NCBI GenBank assembly: GCA_963835885.1
Contig: CAWIHF010000015.1
Coordinates: 62,001 to 126,000, forward strand
Direction: 5' to 3'
Source of the DNA: Roseiarcus sp963835885
GTDB taxonomy: Bacteria > Pseudomonadota > Alphaproteobacteria > Rhizobiales > Beijerinckiaceae
DNA length: 64,000 nt
This document shows positions 34,225-43,127 of this stretch, in pieces. How positions within the stretch are numbered: position 1 is the stretch's first letter; every line of letters begins with the position of its first letter. Both the position numbers and the translations under genes were made by a program. Under the pieces are notes generated by a model that had not been told where the DNA came from, searched no databases, and saw only the letters and a program-made list of their open reading frames with translations.

Positions 34225-34944
34225 TTTGCGCGAAAAGCCTTAGTCGCCAAACTCCAGCGGCGCGTCGCCGCTGGACACCTCGGCGTCAAATCAATTGAAC
34301 ATCGCCAGGGGCCAATCTTGAGGGCAGAACAATGATCGCATTCGGAGGAACGCCCAACATACGAACGCTGGGCTGATCAGCAGCGTCGCCCTGCTGATTA
34401 TCGCGAGCGTGCCAGTCCGGGCGCTTTCGAAAATGCCTCAAACGCAAAACAGGTTGCGCTGAAAGACGTTCAGGACAAGCTCGGCGACTTGCCGGACAGC
34501 TTCACGATAGGAGGCTCAAAGTGACAAAGTTGCAGCAGTTTGGCCTCCCCCTTGGGGGTCGCGATGTTGGGCTTGCTGGCGATGGAGGTTGGCGAGCGGC
34601 TCTCGGTCCCTGGGGTAAGTGGTTACGTCGCGACCGCTGAGGCGCGAGTGGGGCGCCCGCTGACGCCCGTCAGCGTCGCCGGCGCGGCGCGCAGGACGCG
34701 ACGCTGCGCGACCGGCGTATATGATTGCTGAGGCGTCGGGCGCGCCCGCTGATCTATCTCACGGTTGGAGCGTGTTCGTCATCAAACTGAGGGGAGATGC
34801 GGGTGGCGCACGCATTGGCATGAGCGGCGCACGGGCGAACAGGCGCCAGCGGAAACGGCGCCCGACAGAGCGCCCGCTGGAACAGCGCCTGCTCAACAGC
34901 AGTCCGGCAGCGCGCTCGGAAGGCCAACAGAAAGCGAGGCAAGC
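34225..34944. other. Decayed duplicate region, no intact gene
   Basis: Two traces stand out. At 34377-34440 a signal-peptide-like stretch (GLISSVALLIIASVPVRA) without a start codon is followed, in another frame, by ALKDVQDKLGDLPDSF up to a stop at 34522. At 34800-34940 the plus strand reads THWHERRTGEQAPAETAPDR and APAGTAPAQQQS, resembling the tail of the Ala/Pro-rich protein at 33329. This suggests a tandem duplication of that gene with the Cys-rich gene, followed by decay. Confidence 0.45.
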
Positions 34945-35322
34945 ATGACAAAGAGGTCGCTGATGTTCGCGCTGGGCGCGACGCTGCTGCTGTCAGGCTC
35001 CACGGCGGCGGTCGGCGCGGCGCCGCACGCCCTGTCCCGGTTTTGCGCGGTCGATCTCAAGTCTCTATGCGCGGGCATAGCGCCCGGCGAGGGACGCATT
35101 CGCGCGTGCATAGAGTCGCACATCAGCAAACTCTCCGTGGGCTGCTCGGCAAGGCTTTCGAGGGCCGCCTGGGTGGCAAACGAGTGCCACGCGGACATCC
35201 AGCATTTCTGCCCCGACGCCGTCTATGGGAGCTTCGCAACCTGCATGAAGCCGCATCTCGGCGAGGTCAGCAATTCCTGCAAAGGAGCGCTGGCGTTCAT
35301 CGCCTCCCCCGCCAGCGATTAG
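34945..35322 (+). CDS. Exported Cys-rich repeat protein, copy 2
   Basis: 125 residues from ATG 34945. Sec signal MTKRSLMFALGATLLLSGST AAVGA, then FCAVDLKSLCAGIAPGEGRI with RACIESHISKLSVGC, and ECHADIQHFCPDAVYGSFAT with CMKPHLGEVSNSC. Every Cys matches copy 1, and the two proteins are similar along their full length, so they are tandem paralogues. The open frame continues upstream of this ATG through the decayed Ala/Pro-rich relic, which is why a longer reading is possible. Periplasmic; role unknown, possibly metal or redox stress. Confidence 0.82.
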   Translation: MTKRSLMFALGATLLLSGSTAAVGAAPHALSRFCAVDLKSLCAGIAPGEGRIRACIESHISKLSVGCSARLSRAAWVANECHADIQHFCPDAVYGSFATCMKPHLGEVSNSCKGALAFIASPASD

Positions 35323-35572
35323 CGAGCGCCCGGCGGGAGCATCGGCTGGCGTCCGGGGTCATCCAACAGGCGATCTGATTTGCATCCAGATCGAGCGGGG
35401 TGCGCCGAGGGCGCTAGCCGATCTGCCGCGTTTGCGGTTGATATGGTTTTGAATGTTACAGTTGGGCAGTCAGCCAGCGCAAGGCGGCGCGCCGCGACCT
35501 CCTCGCTGACGATCGCCTCGGTGCGGCAGACGTCCTCGATCGCGTGCCGGTAATGAGAGCGCACCGCGGCAG

Positions 35573-35586
35573 TTGATGCAGATCAA
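35573..35586. promoter_or_regulatory. FNR/FixK-type operator upstream of the Gly-rich exported protein
   Basis: TTGATGCAGATCAA is an exact TTGAT-N4-ATCAA palindrome 146 bp before the ATG at 35733. The distance to the start is long, so the promoter should lie between 35600 and 35660. Confidence 0.75.
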
Positions 35587-35732
35587 TGCGCGCTCGCCTA
35601 GTGTTGGGCCAAGCTGACTTTTGGTTGTCACGAGTTCGACTTTGGTCGCAAAGTAGGGCGAAGTACGTCTTGATGATAGAAACTCGGCATTTCGCGGCAC
35701 GTGACCGCGAGCCGAAGCCTAGGGGTAGTGCC

Positions 35733-36323
35733 ATGAGGTTCAAGGGTCATGTCAAGAATGCGCTGTTTGCGCTCGCGCTCGCGAGCCTCATCGCGCCGCA
35801 GGCCGAAGCAATCGAGATCTTCACGGGAGCGAACCCCGCGGCCCACGTCAACGACGACTTCATTACGCAGGTCAGGCGGGCAGGCGGCGGGGGCGGACGA
35901 GGTGGGGGCATGCATCGTGGCGGCGGCGGGATGCACCGCGGCGGCGGCATGCACAGGGCTGGCGGCATGCACGGGGCCGGCGGCGTGCACAGGGCCGGCG
36001 GCGCGTATGGCGGGGTGCACAGGGCCGGCGGCGCATACCGCGGCAACGTGAACCGAAACGTCAACCGAAACGTGAACCGAAATGTCAATCGGGCGGCATA
36101 CGGCCATCGGGGCGGATACGGCTATCGTGGCGGCGCAGTCTGGGCGGGCCGTCCCGGCTGGTACCGTTGGCCGGCCGGCGGCGCCATCGCGGCCGGCGCG
36201 GCGATCGGCTTCGTCTCGGCGGCGAGCGCCGCGGCCTGGGCGGGCGCGCCGCCGCAAGCGGGCCTCTGCTGGTACTACACCGACGCGAGCCGACACCAAG
36301 GCTTCTGGGACGCCTGCCCGTAG
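35733..36323 (+). CDS. Exported Gly/His/Arg-rich repeat protein
   Basis: 196 residues from ATG 35733. Signal peptide ALFALALASLIAPQAEA. Low-complexity repeats follow: GGGMHRGGGGMHRGGGMHRA, several HRAGGA units, and four NVNR units in a row. Then comes GYRGGAVWAGRPGWYRWPAG, a Gly/Ala hydrophobic segment (AAGAAIGFVSAASAAAWAG) that could insert in a membrane, and a C-terminal LCWYYTDASRHQGFWDAC. His-rich repeats suggest metal binding or wall association. The C-terminal WYY...QGFWD pattern is common in small Rhizobiales surface proteins. The upstream FNR/FixK box predicts low-oxygen control. Confidence 0.75.
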   Translation: MRFKGHVKNALFALALASLIAPQAEAIEIFTGANPAAHVNDDFITQVRRAGGGGGRGGGMHRGGGGMHRGGGMHRAGGMHGAGGVHRAGGAYGGVHRAGGAYRGNVNRNVNRNVNRNVNRAAYGHRGGYGYRGGAVWAGRPGWYRWPAGGAIAAGAAIGFVSAASAAAWAGAPPQAGLCWYYTDASRHQGFWDACP

Positions 36324-36484
36324 AGGCAAATCATTCGAGGCGTCCGACCCGCCGCCAAAGAAAGGGAGCGTGCGCGGTCGCCACGGGGTAGGCCGCACAG
36401 GCGGCGGTGCTGGATGAAGCGATCTTTAGCGCCCAGCGGCAAAATGGGCTGGCGTCCGAAGCGCATTCAAGAGCACGATGCGCG

Positions 36485-37085
36485 CTATGCGCCGATTGGC
36501 CAATTGGCGCCGAGGGCGGATGCGCCCGCGCCGCATCGCCTGAGGCAGTTGAGTGCAGCAGCCATCTTGACGCCGGCCGGGCGAACGTTGTCGACGGAAA
36601 AGAAAAAGACTGACCCGGAATGCGGGTCCGGCGCGCCCGGGACGAAGATCGAGACCAAGCCTCCGCCCAGCGCCTCGGTTTGAACGCCGAGCTGCCATCC
36701 CCCCTCCATGGGCACGAAGACCACGGGGAGTTTGGCGATCTCGGCGACGCCCAGCGCGCTTGCGCTCTCCTGCTTCAAATAGTCGTAACCGGGAATCCTC
36801 GACAGCAGCGAGGAACTCCAAGGCGTCGACGAGGCGCGTCGCGATCACCGTGTGGGCGACGAGCCCGGCAAGAAGGCAGACGAGCGCGAGAATCATGAGC
36901 GACAGCGCCGTCGCGGCGCCGGGGCTCAACGCCAAGGCGGCTGGAAAGTGAACAAGAACGGCGTTCAGGCTCTTTTTCGCGAAGTCGAACGCCTTGGCGA
37001 GAATGACAATCAGCACAACGATCGGCGCCAGGAAAAAGAGGCCGCCGATGATCGTCGTCCGTACGAATTGAGCGATCGTTTTCAT
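36485..37085 (-). pseudogene. DUF502 membrane protein, frameshifted copy
   Basis: Reads MKTIAQFVRTTIIGGLFFLA and PIVVLIVILAKAFDF from 37085, a second membrane helix LSLMILALVCLLAGLVAHT, then slips frame near 36800-36815. The continuation GYDYLKQESASALGVAEIAK, LPVVFVPMEGGWQLGVQTEA and GGGLVSIFVPGAPDPHSGSV is one frame over, ending at 36485. Restored length is about 200 residues, matching its intact paralogue at 41202-41810. DUF502 proteins have two N-terminal helices and a cytoplasmic domain of unknown role. One indel is the only defect seen. Confidence 0.75.
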
Positions 37086-37146
37086 GAATCATCCTCCTCG
37101 TCGTTGGTTGCGTCGCGCGACCAGTTCGGAGGGCGGCCCCAGCGCC

Positions 37147-37689
37147 TCAGCGATCAGAATAGCGCAGAGTGACGTGGACGACGGGGCCCTTGCGCCTTGT
37201 GTTCATCGCGAGGCCGCTGCGCTCAAAGACCCTTAGCATCGAAAGGTTGTCCGAGAGGACCTCCGCCACCAGTTCGCGCAGGCCTGCCTCGCGTCCGATC
37301 GCCACCAGATGCCGCATCAATGCCGAGCCAATCCCCCTGGCCTGATAGTCGTCGATGAGCGCGAAGGCCGCCTCGGCCTTGCCGGGCTCAATGACGATGT
37401 AGCGGCCCCCGCCGATCAGGATCGGGCCCCCATCTTCGTCCGCGACCGCAACCAGAGCGACGTGCTTGACGAAGTCGATGTCGAGGAAATAGCGGGCCTC
37501 TTTCTCGGAAATCTCGCGTTTGACCGCAAAGAACCGGAGGTAAAGCGTTTCCGCGCTTGTCCGCGCGAGCGCCGCGCGCCAGCCATCGAGGTCGTCCGAA
37601 CGCTGAGCGCGGATCGTGATCGTGCGCCCGTCACGCAGCGTCTCGGTCGCTAAATAATTGGCGGCGTCGATCATGACCAAACCCTTCAT
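37147..37689 (-). CDS. GNAT family N-acetyltransferase
   Basis: About 180 residues from ATG 37689 (37674 is possible). LRDGRTITIRAQRSDDLDGW and LYLRFFAVKREISEKEARYF resemble the C-terminal GNAT domain of protein-acetylating Pat enzymes. The acetyl-CoA loop is ALIDDYQARGIGSALMRHLV (Q/R-x-x-G-x-G/A), with LVAEVLSDNLSMLRVFERSG as motif B. It lies 62 bp upstream of the DUF502 copy on the same strand. The substrate is unknown; lysine acetylation of metabolic enzymes is a reasonable guess given the Pat-like pattern. Confidence 0.8.
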   Translation of the reverse strand: MKGLVMIDAANYLATETLRDGRTITIRAQRSDDLDGWRAALARTSAETLYLRFFAVKREISEKEARYFLDIDFVKHVALVAVADEDGGPILIGGGRYIVIEPGKAEAAFALIDDYQARGIGSALMRHLVAIGREAGLRELVAEVLSDNLSMLRVFERSGLAMNTRRKGPVVHVTLRYSDR

Positions 37690-37804
37690 CGACACGCGGC
37701 GGTGTGGCTGACGATCCACGAGCGAGCAACTATTACCACGGGATGCGGGAGGGCGAACATTGGCGAGAATCGTCGGAACCGCCCTGCTCTAGAGCCAACT
37801 CCGA

Positions 37805-38110
37805 TCAAGTTGCAGCATAGCCGCAGGCGGCGAAATAACTTGTGCATTTGGCGGATTTGAAGCTATGGGCGCAGTCGCCGAGCGCCCTCATCAGGCTGGC
37901 GACGGTTCGCTCGACGGCGTTCCTCGGCCGGTCGCAGGCCTTCGGCGCCGCAAGCCCTCGAAGGCGCGAGACCGGCGACGAGGGTGATCGTCTTGTCGGG
38001 GCCGTGCGGGACCGTCCTACGGTGAGCTTCCACTTCCGGTCCAGCACCCGAAATTCGACCTCGGACACGACCCCGAAGTGACCCCGAAAAATCCCCGAAG
38101 AACAATCTCT
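37805..38110 (-). pseudogene. IS630-family transposase remnant
   Basis: HRRTVPHGPDKTITLVAGLA resembles the VPHGHWKTTTFVAGLR core of IS630 transposases. After a large internal deletion and a frame change come AVERTVASLMRALGDCAHSF and KSAKCTSYFAACGYAAT to the stop at 37805, the usual C-terminus (…F...ECANYFA..GY). The three catalytic Asp/Glu positions are mostly gone. No terminal repeats were found. Confidence 0.6.
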
Positions 38111-38531
38111 TGACGAGAGCCTCGGATATATTCTTGATACGTTCTTACGGCCGCAACGGAGAACGTGCCTGTCCGCTCCCCTCAAACCCGCCCCGACCTT
38201 GCGCGGGAATGGTTCCATTGTCGCCTTGCGTATCGAAGGAAGGTCGCTGCCGATATGTTGATTAGCCGCCCTGGACCGAGGCCGAGCGGCGGCGTCAAGG
38301 AGAAATTTCAGCGGTTCAGCCGGCCAAATCGCCAAATTCACAAATTCGGCACATCCGAATCGGATACCGCTCCAGCTTTCCGGCGCAGCGCCGTTCGAGT
38401 GCTTTGCAGCCAGCTTGCCCGGGAATTTGCCCCTATTGCCAAATTCAGTCGTAAGGCTTTGATAAGTAAAGGTTCCCATCGACGGGGCGGTCGAATCACA
38501 AACGAATGACGACGCCGCAGGGGTGGCTTCG
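38111..38531. other. Non-coding junk between two relics
   Basis: No gene. AATTTGCCCCTATTGCC and CGGGAATTTGCC at 38420-38445 echo the GGGAA repeat vocabulary of 7.9 and 12.2 kb. Confidence 0.35.
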
Positions 38532-38834
38532 ATGGAGATCGGCGCGTTGGCCGCCCTTTTGAAGCTCACGGATGCCGGACTGTTGGACAGCAACCGCTTC
38601 GGGCGCATCTTATTCCATATCATTGAGGCCAGTCCGGAATTGGAAAAGATTGCCGCCTCGACCAAGCGCAACAATTCCGAGCCCTTCTTGCGCTACCTGT
38701 TCGGTCTTGGCAGGAAGACCGCTGAAGAGTGGTTTGTCCGTCATGGGGAGGCGGTTGGCGGCCGTACAACATTCGATTTCAAGAAGCTGTTGCCGGACGA
38801 ATACTGGGCGGATGTGTCGACGACTGCATTATAA
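38532..38834 (+). pseudogene. Patatin-like phospholipase, C-terminal fragment
   Basis: LTDAGLLDSNRFGRILFHII, ASPELEKIAASTKRNNSEPF, LRYLFGLGRKTAEEWFVRHG and VGGRTTFDFKKLLPDEY fit the C-terminal end of patatin-like hydrolases (H.I.a...l..l..sSK.......L...GR..A..WL..h...iG.rsT.d). The GxSxG nucleophile and DGG motifs, which lie in the first 200 residues, are absent. The frame opens at GTG 38523 / ATG 38532 without a ribosome site. This is a remnant. Confidence 0.6.
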
Positions 38835-38904
38835 GACAGGCGCCATCCTCTGGACCGTTCAGGGTCTCTTAGGACTTGCGGTTGCAGACACTGTAGGTCT
38901 GCCT

Positions 38905-40176
38905 TCACGCGGTGTCGGCGGGGCGCCGAGAGAGGCCGATGCCTTGCCGGTCCTCCTGGCGCGCCATGCGCTGGTCCTCGGCGTCGAACGGCGAGGCCAA
39001 GATGCCACGGTCGAGATGCTCGAGATATCGCCGCGCCGCCTGCGCCCGATCTTCGCAGGGCAGCAAGTCCGTGAGACCGACGAGAGCCGACCTCATCCGC
39101 CGCAGCACCTGAACCGAACTCGAGCCGAACTGGCGGATCTCGTCGAAGGCGAGCGTCAAATAGTCCTCCCAGGTCGGCGTCGGGAAGACTAGCCGTAAGA
39201 CGCCGTTCTCGTCGACGGCGTAGCCGGCGTTGAGCTCGCTAGCGCCGAGGCGGCGCAGGAGGTCCTCGAGTTGATCGATCGTCTGCACCGCCGTCGTCGG
39301 ATCGTTGATCGCCGGCGACAGCGCCTTGATCGCGATATCGACGAGAAGCCGGATGGGATATTTCGGGTCCTGTTCGAAGGTGCGTTGGCGCTCGAGCCGA
39401 ACAGCGGCCCGAAGCGCCTCTTCCGGCAATGGCGTCGTCGCATCGTGAACCCGCAGAAGAACCGTGCCCTCGACCAGCGTGTCGCCGACGGCGCAGGCCA
39501 TCACGATCGTTCCGCCGGCCTGCCGCGCCAGCGCGACAAGGGAGCGGACGTCAAACCTGGCGATCGTGCGGGGCTTGCCAAAATACTTCACCGTCTGCGT
39601 CGCATGGCCGAGCCGCCTGTCGCCCACTGCGCTGTCGGGCGGCCGCTCGGCGGCGGAGGCATCGTCCAGGGGCCGGAACATGTCGCGAATGACGGCGCGC
39701 CCCTGATCGCCGACCAGATGAAGGACGTTGCCGATCTGAAGGTCGCCAAGGCGCTGCATCAGCCGCGCAAACATCAGCATGCTGACAATGATCATAATCC
39801 CCACCAGCGCCGGCGAGAAGAATGGGACCGTTCCGGATCCGCCGCGGTCCACCCAGGCGAGGGTGAAGAGGGCGTACACGAAAGTCGCGGTGAATACGCC
39901 GAGCGCATGAAACATCATGCGGTCACGCGCGAACCAGAGCACCAGCCGGGGCGAATAGGCGATGGCGCTGAACTGCACCATCACGAAGGCCATGGCGAAC
40001 ACGATCCCAGTCAGGGCCATCATCCCCGACGCCGCGGCCGAAAGGTAGGCCTGGGCCGAGGAGACGGACATATCAATGGCAAAGTGCGGCAGATAGGCTC
40101 GCTCGATTCGCGGCAGCGCGAGCCCGGCGAACACGGCTCCGCTCACGTAGACCATCGGAATGAACCAGGGCTGCAT
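38905..40176 (-). CDS. DUF2254 integral membrane protein
   Basis: About 423 residues from ATG 40176 (TTG 40257 is an alternative). The frame stays open to 40623 but there overlaps the divergent neighbour and is not native. Four membrane helices occur in the first half (MVYVSGAVFAGLALP, MMALTGIVFAMAFVMVQFSA, ALGVFTATFVYALFTLAWV, ALVGIMIIVSMLMFARLM). A soluble domain follows with VDIAIKALSPAINDPTTAVQ, the family hallmark, and LPEEALRAAVRLERQRTFEQ. The function of DUF2254 proteins is unknown. It is divergently arranged with 40397-41059. Confidence 0.85.
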   Translation of the reverse strand: MQPWFIPMVYVSGAVFAGLALPRIERAYLPHFAIDMSVSSAQAYLSAAASGMMALTGIVFAMAFVMVQFSAIAYSPRLVLWFARDRMMFHALGVFTATFVYALFTLAWVDRGGSGTVPFFSPALVGIMIIVSMLMFARLMQRLGDLQIGNVLHLVGDQGRAVIRDMFRPLDDASAAERPPDSAVGDRRLGHATQTVKYFGKPRTIARFDVRSLVALARQAGGTIVMACAVGDTLVEGTVLLRVHDATTPLPEEALRAAVRLERQRTFEQDPKYPIRLLVDIAIKALSPAINDPTTAVQTIDQLEDLLRRLGASELNAGYAVDENGVLRLVFPTPTWEDYLTLAFDEIRQFGSSSVQVLRRMRSALVGLTDLLPCEDRAQAARRYLEHLDRGILASPFDAEDQRMARQEDRQGIGLSRRPADTA

Positions 40177-40396
40177 CGCGGCCGACCTGCCGGTGATAGC
40201 TTCGATCGCCGCGGATTTCCCGGGCGACCCGCGCAGTCTATCGGATCGATGGCGCAAAGACGCAAGAACCGGGTTCGCTGTTCGCCACGTGCACGACCCG
40301 CCCCTGCTTCCCGCCTCCATGAGCGAAGCGCGATTCGGGGCCGGCTCGGAGATGGTAAAGTCGAACCGGCCGCAGCCCGCCAGAAGAGTTGAAGAC

Positions 40397-41059
40397 ATGA
40401 GCCAGGTCGACACTGTCACCGAGGCCGGATTGAGAACCCCGAAGGCTGCCGCCATCGCAGGCATTGTCTTCTCGCTGCTGACCCTAACGAGCTTCGGACT
40501 GCTTTGGAGCGCCATTCCGGCCGGTCCGGAGGCGTCGGGCGCATGGCTCGCCGCGAACGCCGATGAGGTCGCGCTGGCGCTCAATCTCATCCCCTTCGCC
40601 GGGATCGCCTTTTTGTGGTTCATCGGCGTCGTTCGCGATCAGCTCGGCCAGCGCGAGGATCGCTTTTTTGCGACCGTGTTTCTCGGCAGCGGCCTCCTCT
40701 TCCTTGGCATGCTGTTCGTTGCAGCGGCGGCGATCGGCGCCATGCTGATCGCGTTCGAAAACGAACCGGCTGCGTTCGCCGCATCGCCGGAGTTTCGTTT
40801 CGCGAGGGCGGTCTCCTGGAACCTCGTCAACGTTTACATGGTCAAGATGGCCGGCGTGTTCATGATCTCCACCTCGACGGTCGCGATGGCGACGCGCTTC
40901 GCTCCGCGCTGGCTGGCCGGGCTTGGTTATCTGCTAGCGGTCTTGCTGCTCCTCGGCAGCTCTTTCCTTCGCTGGAGCTTCGCGCTGTTTCCGTTGTGGG
41001 TGCTTCTTCTCAGCATCCAAATCCTGGTGGCCAATTTTGGCCGGAGCGCCGAGGCTTGA
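40397..41059 (+). CDS. Hypothetical integral membrane protein
   Basis: 220 residues from ATG 40397 (MSQVDTVTEAGLRTPKAAAI). It has about six hydrophobic segments: AIAGIVFSLLTLTSFGLLW, VALALNLIPFAGIAFLWFIG, VFLGSGLLFLGMLFVAAAAI, VNVYMVKMAGVFMISTSTVA, WLAGLGYLLAVLLLLGSSFL and FALFPLWVLLLSIQILVANF. The loop VVRDQLGQREDRFFATVF is conserved-looking. I do not recognise the family by number. Divergent from the DUF2254 gene, with about 220 bp between starts. Confidence 0.75.
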   Translation: MSQVDTVTEAGLRTPKAAAIAGIVFSLLTLTSFGLLWSAIPAGPEASGAWLAANADEVALALNLIPFAGIAFLWFIGVVRDQLGQREDRFFATVFLGSGLLFLGMLFVAAAAIGAMLIAFENEPAAFAASPEFRFARAVSWNLVNVYMVKMAGVFMISTSTVAMATRFAPRWLAGLGYLLAVLLLLGSSFLRWSFALFPLWVLLLSIQILVANFGRSAEA

Positions 41060-41201
41060 GGCAGGCTGCGCGGCCGCGCTTCCTGGCCGCGGGGATGATG
41101 AGACCCTGTTTGGCGCGAGGTTTGCGCTGGCGTCAGCATGACCACATCAATGCGCCCGTGTCATCGGATCCGACTTTGATGAACAAGCTTGTTGTCCCCC
41201 C
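41060..41201. other. Convergent intergenic region with GC-rich hairpin
   Basis: CTGCGCGGCCGCG / CCTGGCCGCGGGG at 41067-41096 can fold. It lies between two convergent genes and may terminate both. Confidence 0.35.
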
Positions 41202-41810
41202 TCAGGCCGCCGGTGCGCCAGGCATGAACTCATTCAATAGGGCGCCCGACCCGGCCCCGCACCGCCTCAGGCAACCGATAGCCGTGGCGAGCGGAACGCT
41301 GGCCGGGCGGACGTGATCGGCGGCGACGAGAAACACCGTTCCTGACATCGGGTTCGGGGAATTAGGAACGAACACCGCGACCAAGCCGCCGCCGATAGCC
41401 TCGGTCTGGACCCCGATCCGCCAGGCGTCGCCCAATTGCAAGAGCACAACGGGATGGTCGGCCATCTCGCCGAGGCCCATGACGCTCGCGCCCGCTTGCT
41501 TCAAATACTCGTAAGCGGGAACCTTGGAGAGCACGGAAGACTCCAACTCGTCGATGATACGTTGTGCGGGCCGGGTTCGTGCGAATAGGCCGGCGAGAAA
41601 ACACGAAAGCGCAATGAGGACGATCGCCAAAATCGCCTCGGTTGTCGTCCCAGAGACCAATCTGTCCGGAATGATCGCTCCCATCGGTTTCAAGGCGCGC
41701 CGCGCGAACTCGAACGCCTTGCCAAGAATGAAGATGAGCACGACAATTGGCGTTAGAAACAGGACACCCCCGAGGATGGTGGTCCGCAGAAATTGGGAAA
41801 TCGCTTTCAT
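41202..41810 (-). CDS. DUF502 membrane protein, intact copy
   Basis: 202 residues. Two N-terminal membrane helices (TTILGGVLFLTPIVVLIFIL, EAILAIVLIALSCFLAGLFA) are followed by VLSKVPAYEYLKQAGASVMG and HPVVLLQLGDAWRIGVQTEA, GGGLVAVFVPNSPNPMSGTV and CLRRCGAGSGALLNEF. It aligns along its length with the frameshifted gene at 36485-37085. The function is unknown; in plants a DUF502 relative is associated with membranes. The gene is isolated, with 465 bp of apparently non-coding DNA upstream. Confidence 0.85.
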   Translation of the reverse strand: MKAISQFLRTTILGGVLFLTPIVVLIFILGKAFEFARRALKPMGAIIPDRLVSGTTTEAILAIVLIALSCFLAGLFARTRPAQRIIDELESSVLSKVPAYEYLKQAGASVMGLGEMADHPVVLLQLGDAWRIGVQTEAIGGGLVAVFVPNSPNPMSGTVFLVAADHVRPASVPLATAIGCLRRCGAGSGALLNEFMPGAPAA

Positions 41811-42275
41811 CTCGTTTTCCTACTGCAAGTCTATCTCGGAGCGATTGCCGCAGTATTGCCCGCTGGGGTGCGTCGTGATTTACACGACTTGCGCGGGCCG
41901 TTCGTCATCGCAACCGCTGGCGTGCTGTGGCGTCGAGCCGCATATAGCGCCGGCCATATCGTAGAAGAGGGCGGACCTCGCCGGCAAGGCGGGGGACAAT
42001 GCGCCTGTTGTGAGGTTCGGATTGCGAATGGAGGCGATTGTGGCGCAAGGGACGGCGGCTTCGGCGCGGTGCGTATCGCAATACTGCTTAGCGTCGTCGC
42101 CTTGGCGTCCCAACGGTAGGCGGTTCCGAAAACTGGCGTCACGGCGCCAACGCGCCGATCGCCTCTTCATTGAGGAGCACTGCCGCGCGACCCAATCGAA
42201 GGGGGCGCTCCAAACGGTTAAAGGTGCGCCAAGAGACCGAATTCATTTGCGCGGTCAAGCGTTTGAGCGTCACAA
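41811..42275. other. Intergenic stretch, nothing recognised
   Basis: Short frames on both strands have no protein-like pattern. No operator or hairpin stands out. Divergent promoters are not expected, because both flanking genes are read leftward. Confidence 0.35.
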
Positions 42276-43127
42276 CTAGCCGCTCGCCCAGGCCAGTTCC
42301 GGCACGAGCTTGTAGGGGTACTCCGGCTCCGTGGCGCCGTGCGGCTTCTGCCGTTTCGGCAGGATCGGTTTTTCGCGCGGCAGACCCTCGTAAGGAACCT
42401 GCGAAAGAAGATGCGCAATCACATTGAGCCGCGCGCGTTTCTTGTCGTCCGACCGCACCACATGCCACGGCGCCCAGGGTGTGTCGGTCGCCTTGAACAT
42501 GTCGTCGCGGGCGCGCGAATAGTCATTCCAGCGGCTGTAGGATTTGAGGTCCATCGGCGACAGTTTCCAGATTTTGCGGGGATCGTCGATGCGCGCTTCG
42601 AGCCGGCGCGTCTGCTCCTCCTGGCTCACCTCGAGCCAGTATTTGATCAGGATGATTCCGGATTCGACGATCGCCCGTTCCATCTCCGGCGCGATTTCGA
42701 GAAAGCGCTTCACCTGTTCCAGCGAGCAAAATTCCATCACCCGCTCGACGCCGGCTCGATTGTACCAGCTGCGGTCGAAGATGACGATTTCGCCGCCGGC
42801 CGGAAAATGCCGCATGTAGCGCTGCATATACATCTGCGATTTTTCTCGGTCGGTCGGGGCGGGCAGCGCGACGACGCGGAACACCCGCGGGCTGACGCGC
42901 TCGGAGATCGCCTTGATGACCCCGCCCTTGCCGGCGCCGTCGCGGCCTTCGAACACGACGCACACTTTCAGGCCCTTGGCGACAACCCACAACTGCAACT
43001 TGACCAGTTCGCCGTGCAGGCGCGCAAGCTCTTTCTCGTAGACTTTGTTGCCGAGCTTTTCTGGTTGATCCGAGCGGTCTCCACTCTTGAGCTTGCCGCC
43101 TTTGCTCCGACTTTTTGTCGCACCCAT
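42276..43127 (-). CDS. ppk2: Polyphosphate kinase 2
   Basis: Transfers phosphate between polyphosphate and nucleoside di/monophosphates. 283 residues. VCVVFEGRDGAGKGGVIKAI is the Walker A loop, RVVALPAPTDREKSQMYMQR and YMRHFPAGGEIVIFDRSWYN hold the lid and Walker B (FDRSWYNRAGVE), and EEQTRRLEARIDDPRKIWKL with PWHVVRSDDKKRARLNVI follow. The basic N-terminus is short. Single-domain class I-type members usually make GTP or ATP from polyphosphate. In this stress-related neighbourhood it may serve energy supply under low oxygen. The gene is divergent from the HlyD gene. Confidence 0.92.
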   Translation of the reverse strand: MGATKSRSKGGKLKSGDRSDQPEKLGNKVYEKELARLHGELVKLQLWVVAKGLKVCVVFEGRDGAGKGGVIKAISERVSPRVFRVVALPAPTDREKSQMYMQRYMRHFPAGGEIVIFDRSWYNRAGVERVMEFCSLEQVKRFLEIAPEMERAIVESGIILIKYWLEVSQEEQTRRLEARIDDPRKIWKLSPMDLKSYSRWNDYSRARDDMFKATDTPWAPWHVVRSDDKKRARLNVIAHLLSQVPYEGLPREKPILPKRQKPHGATEPEYPYKLVPELAWASG

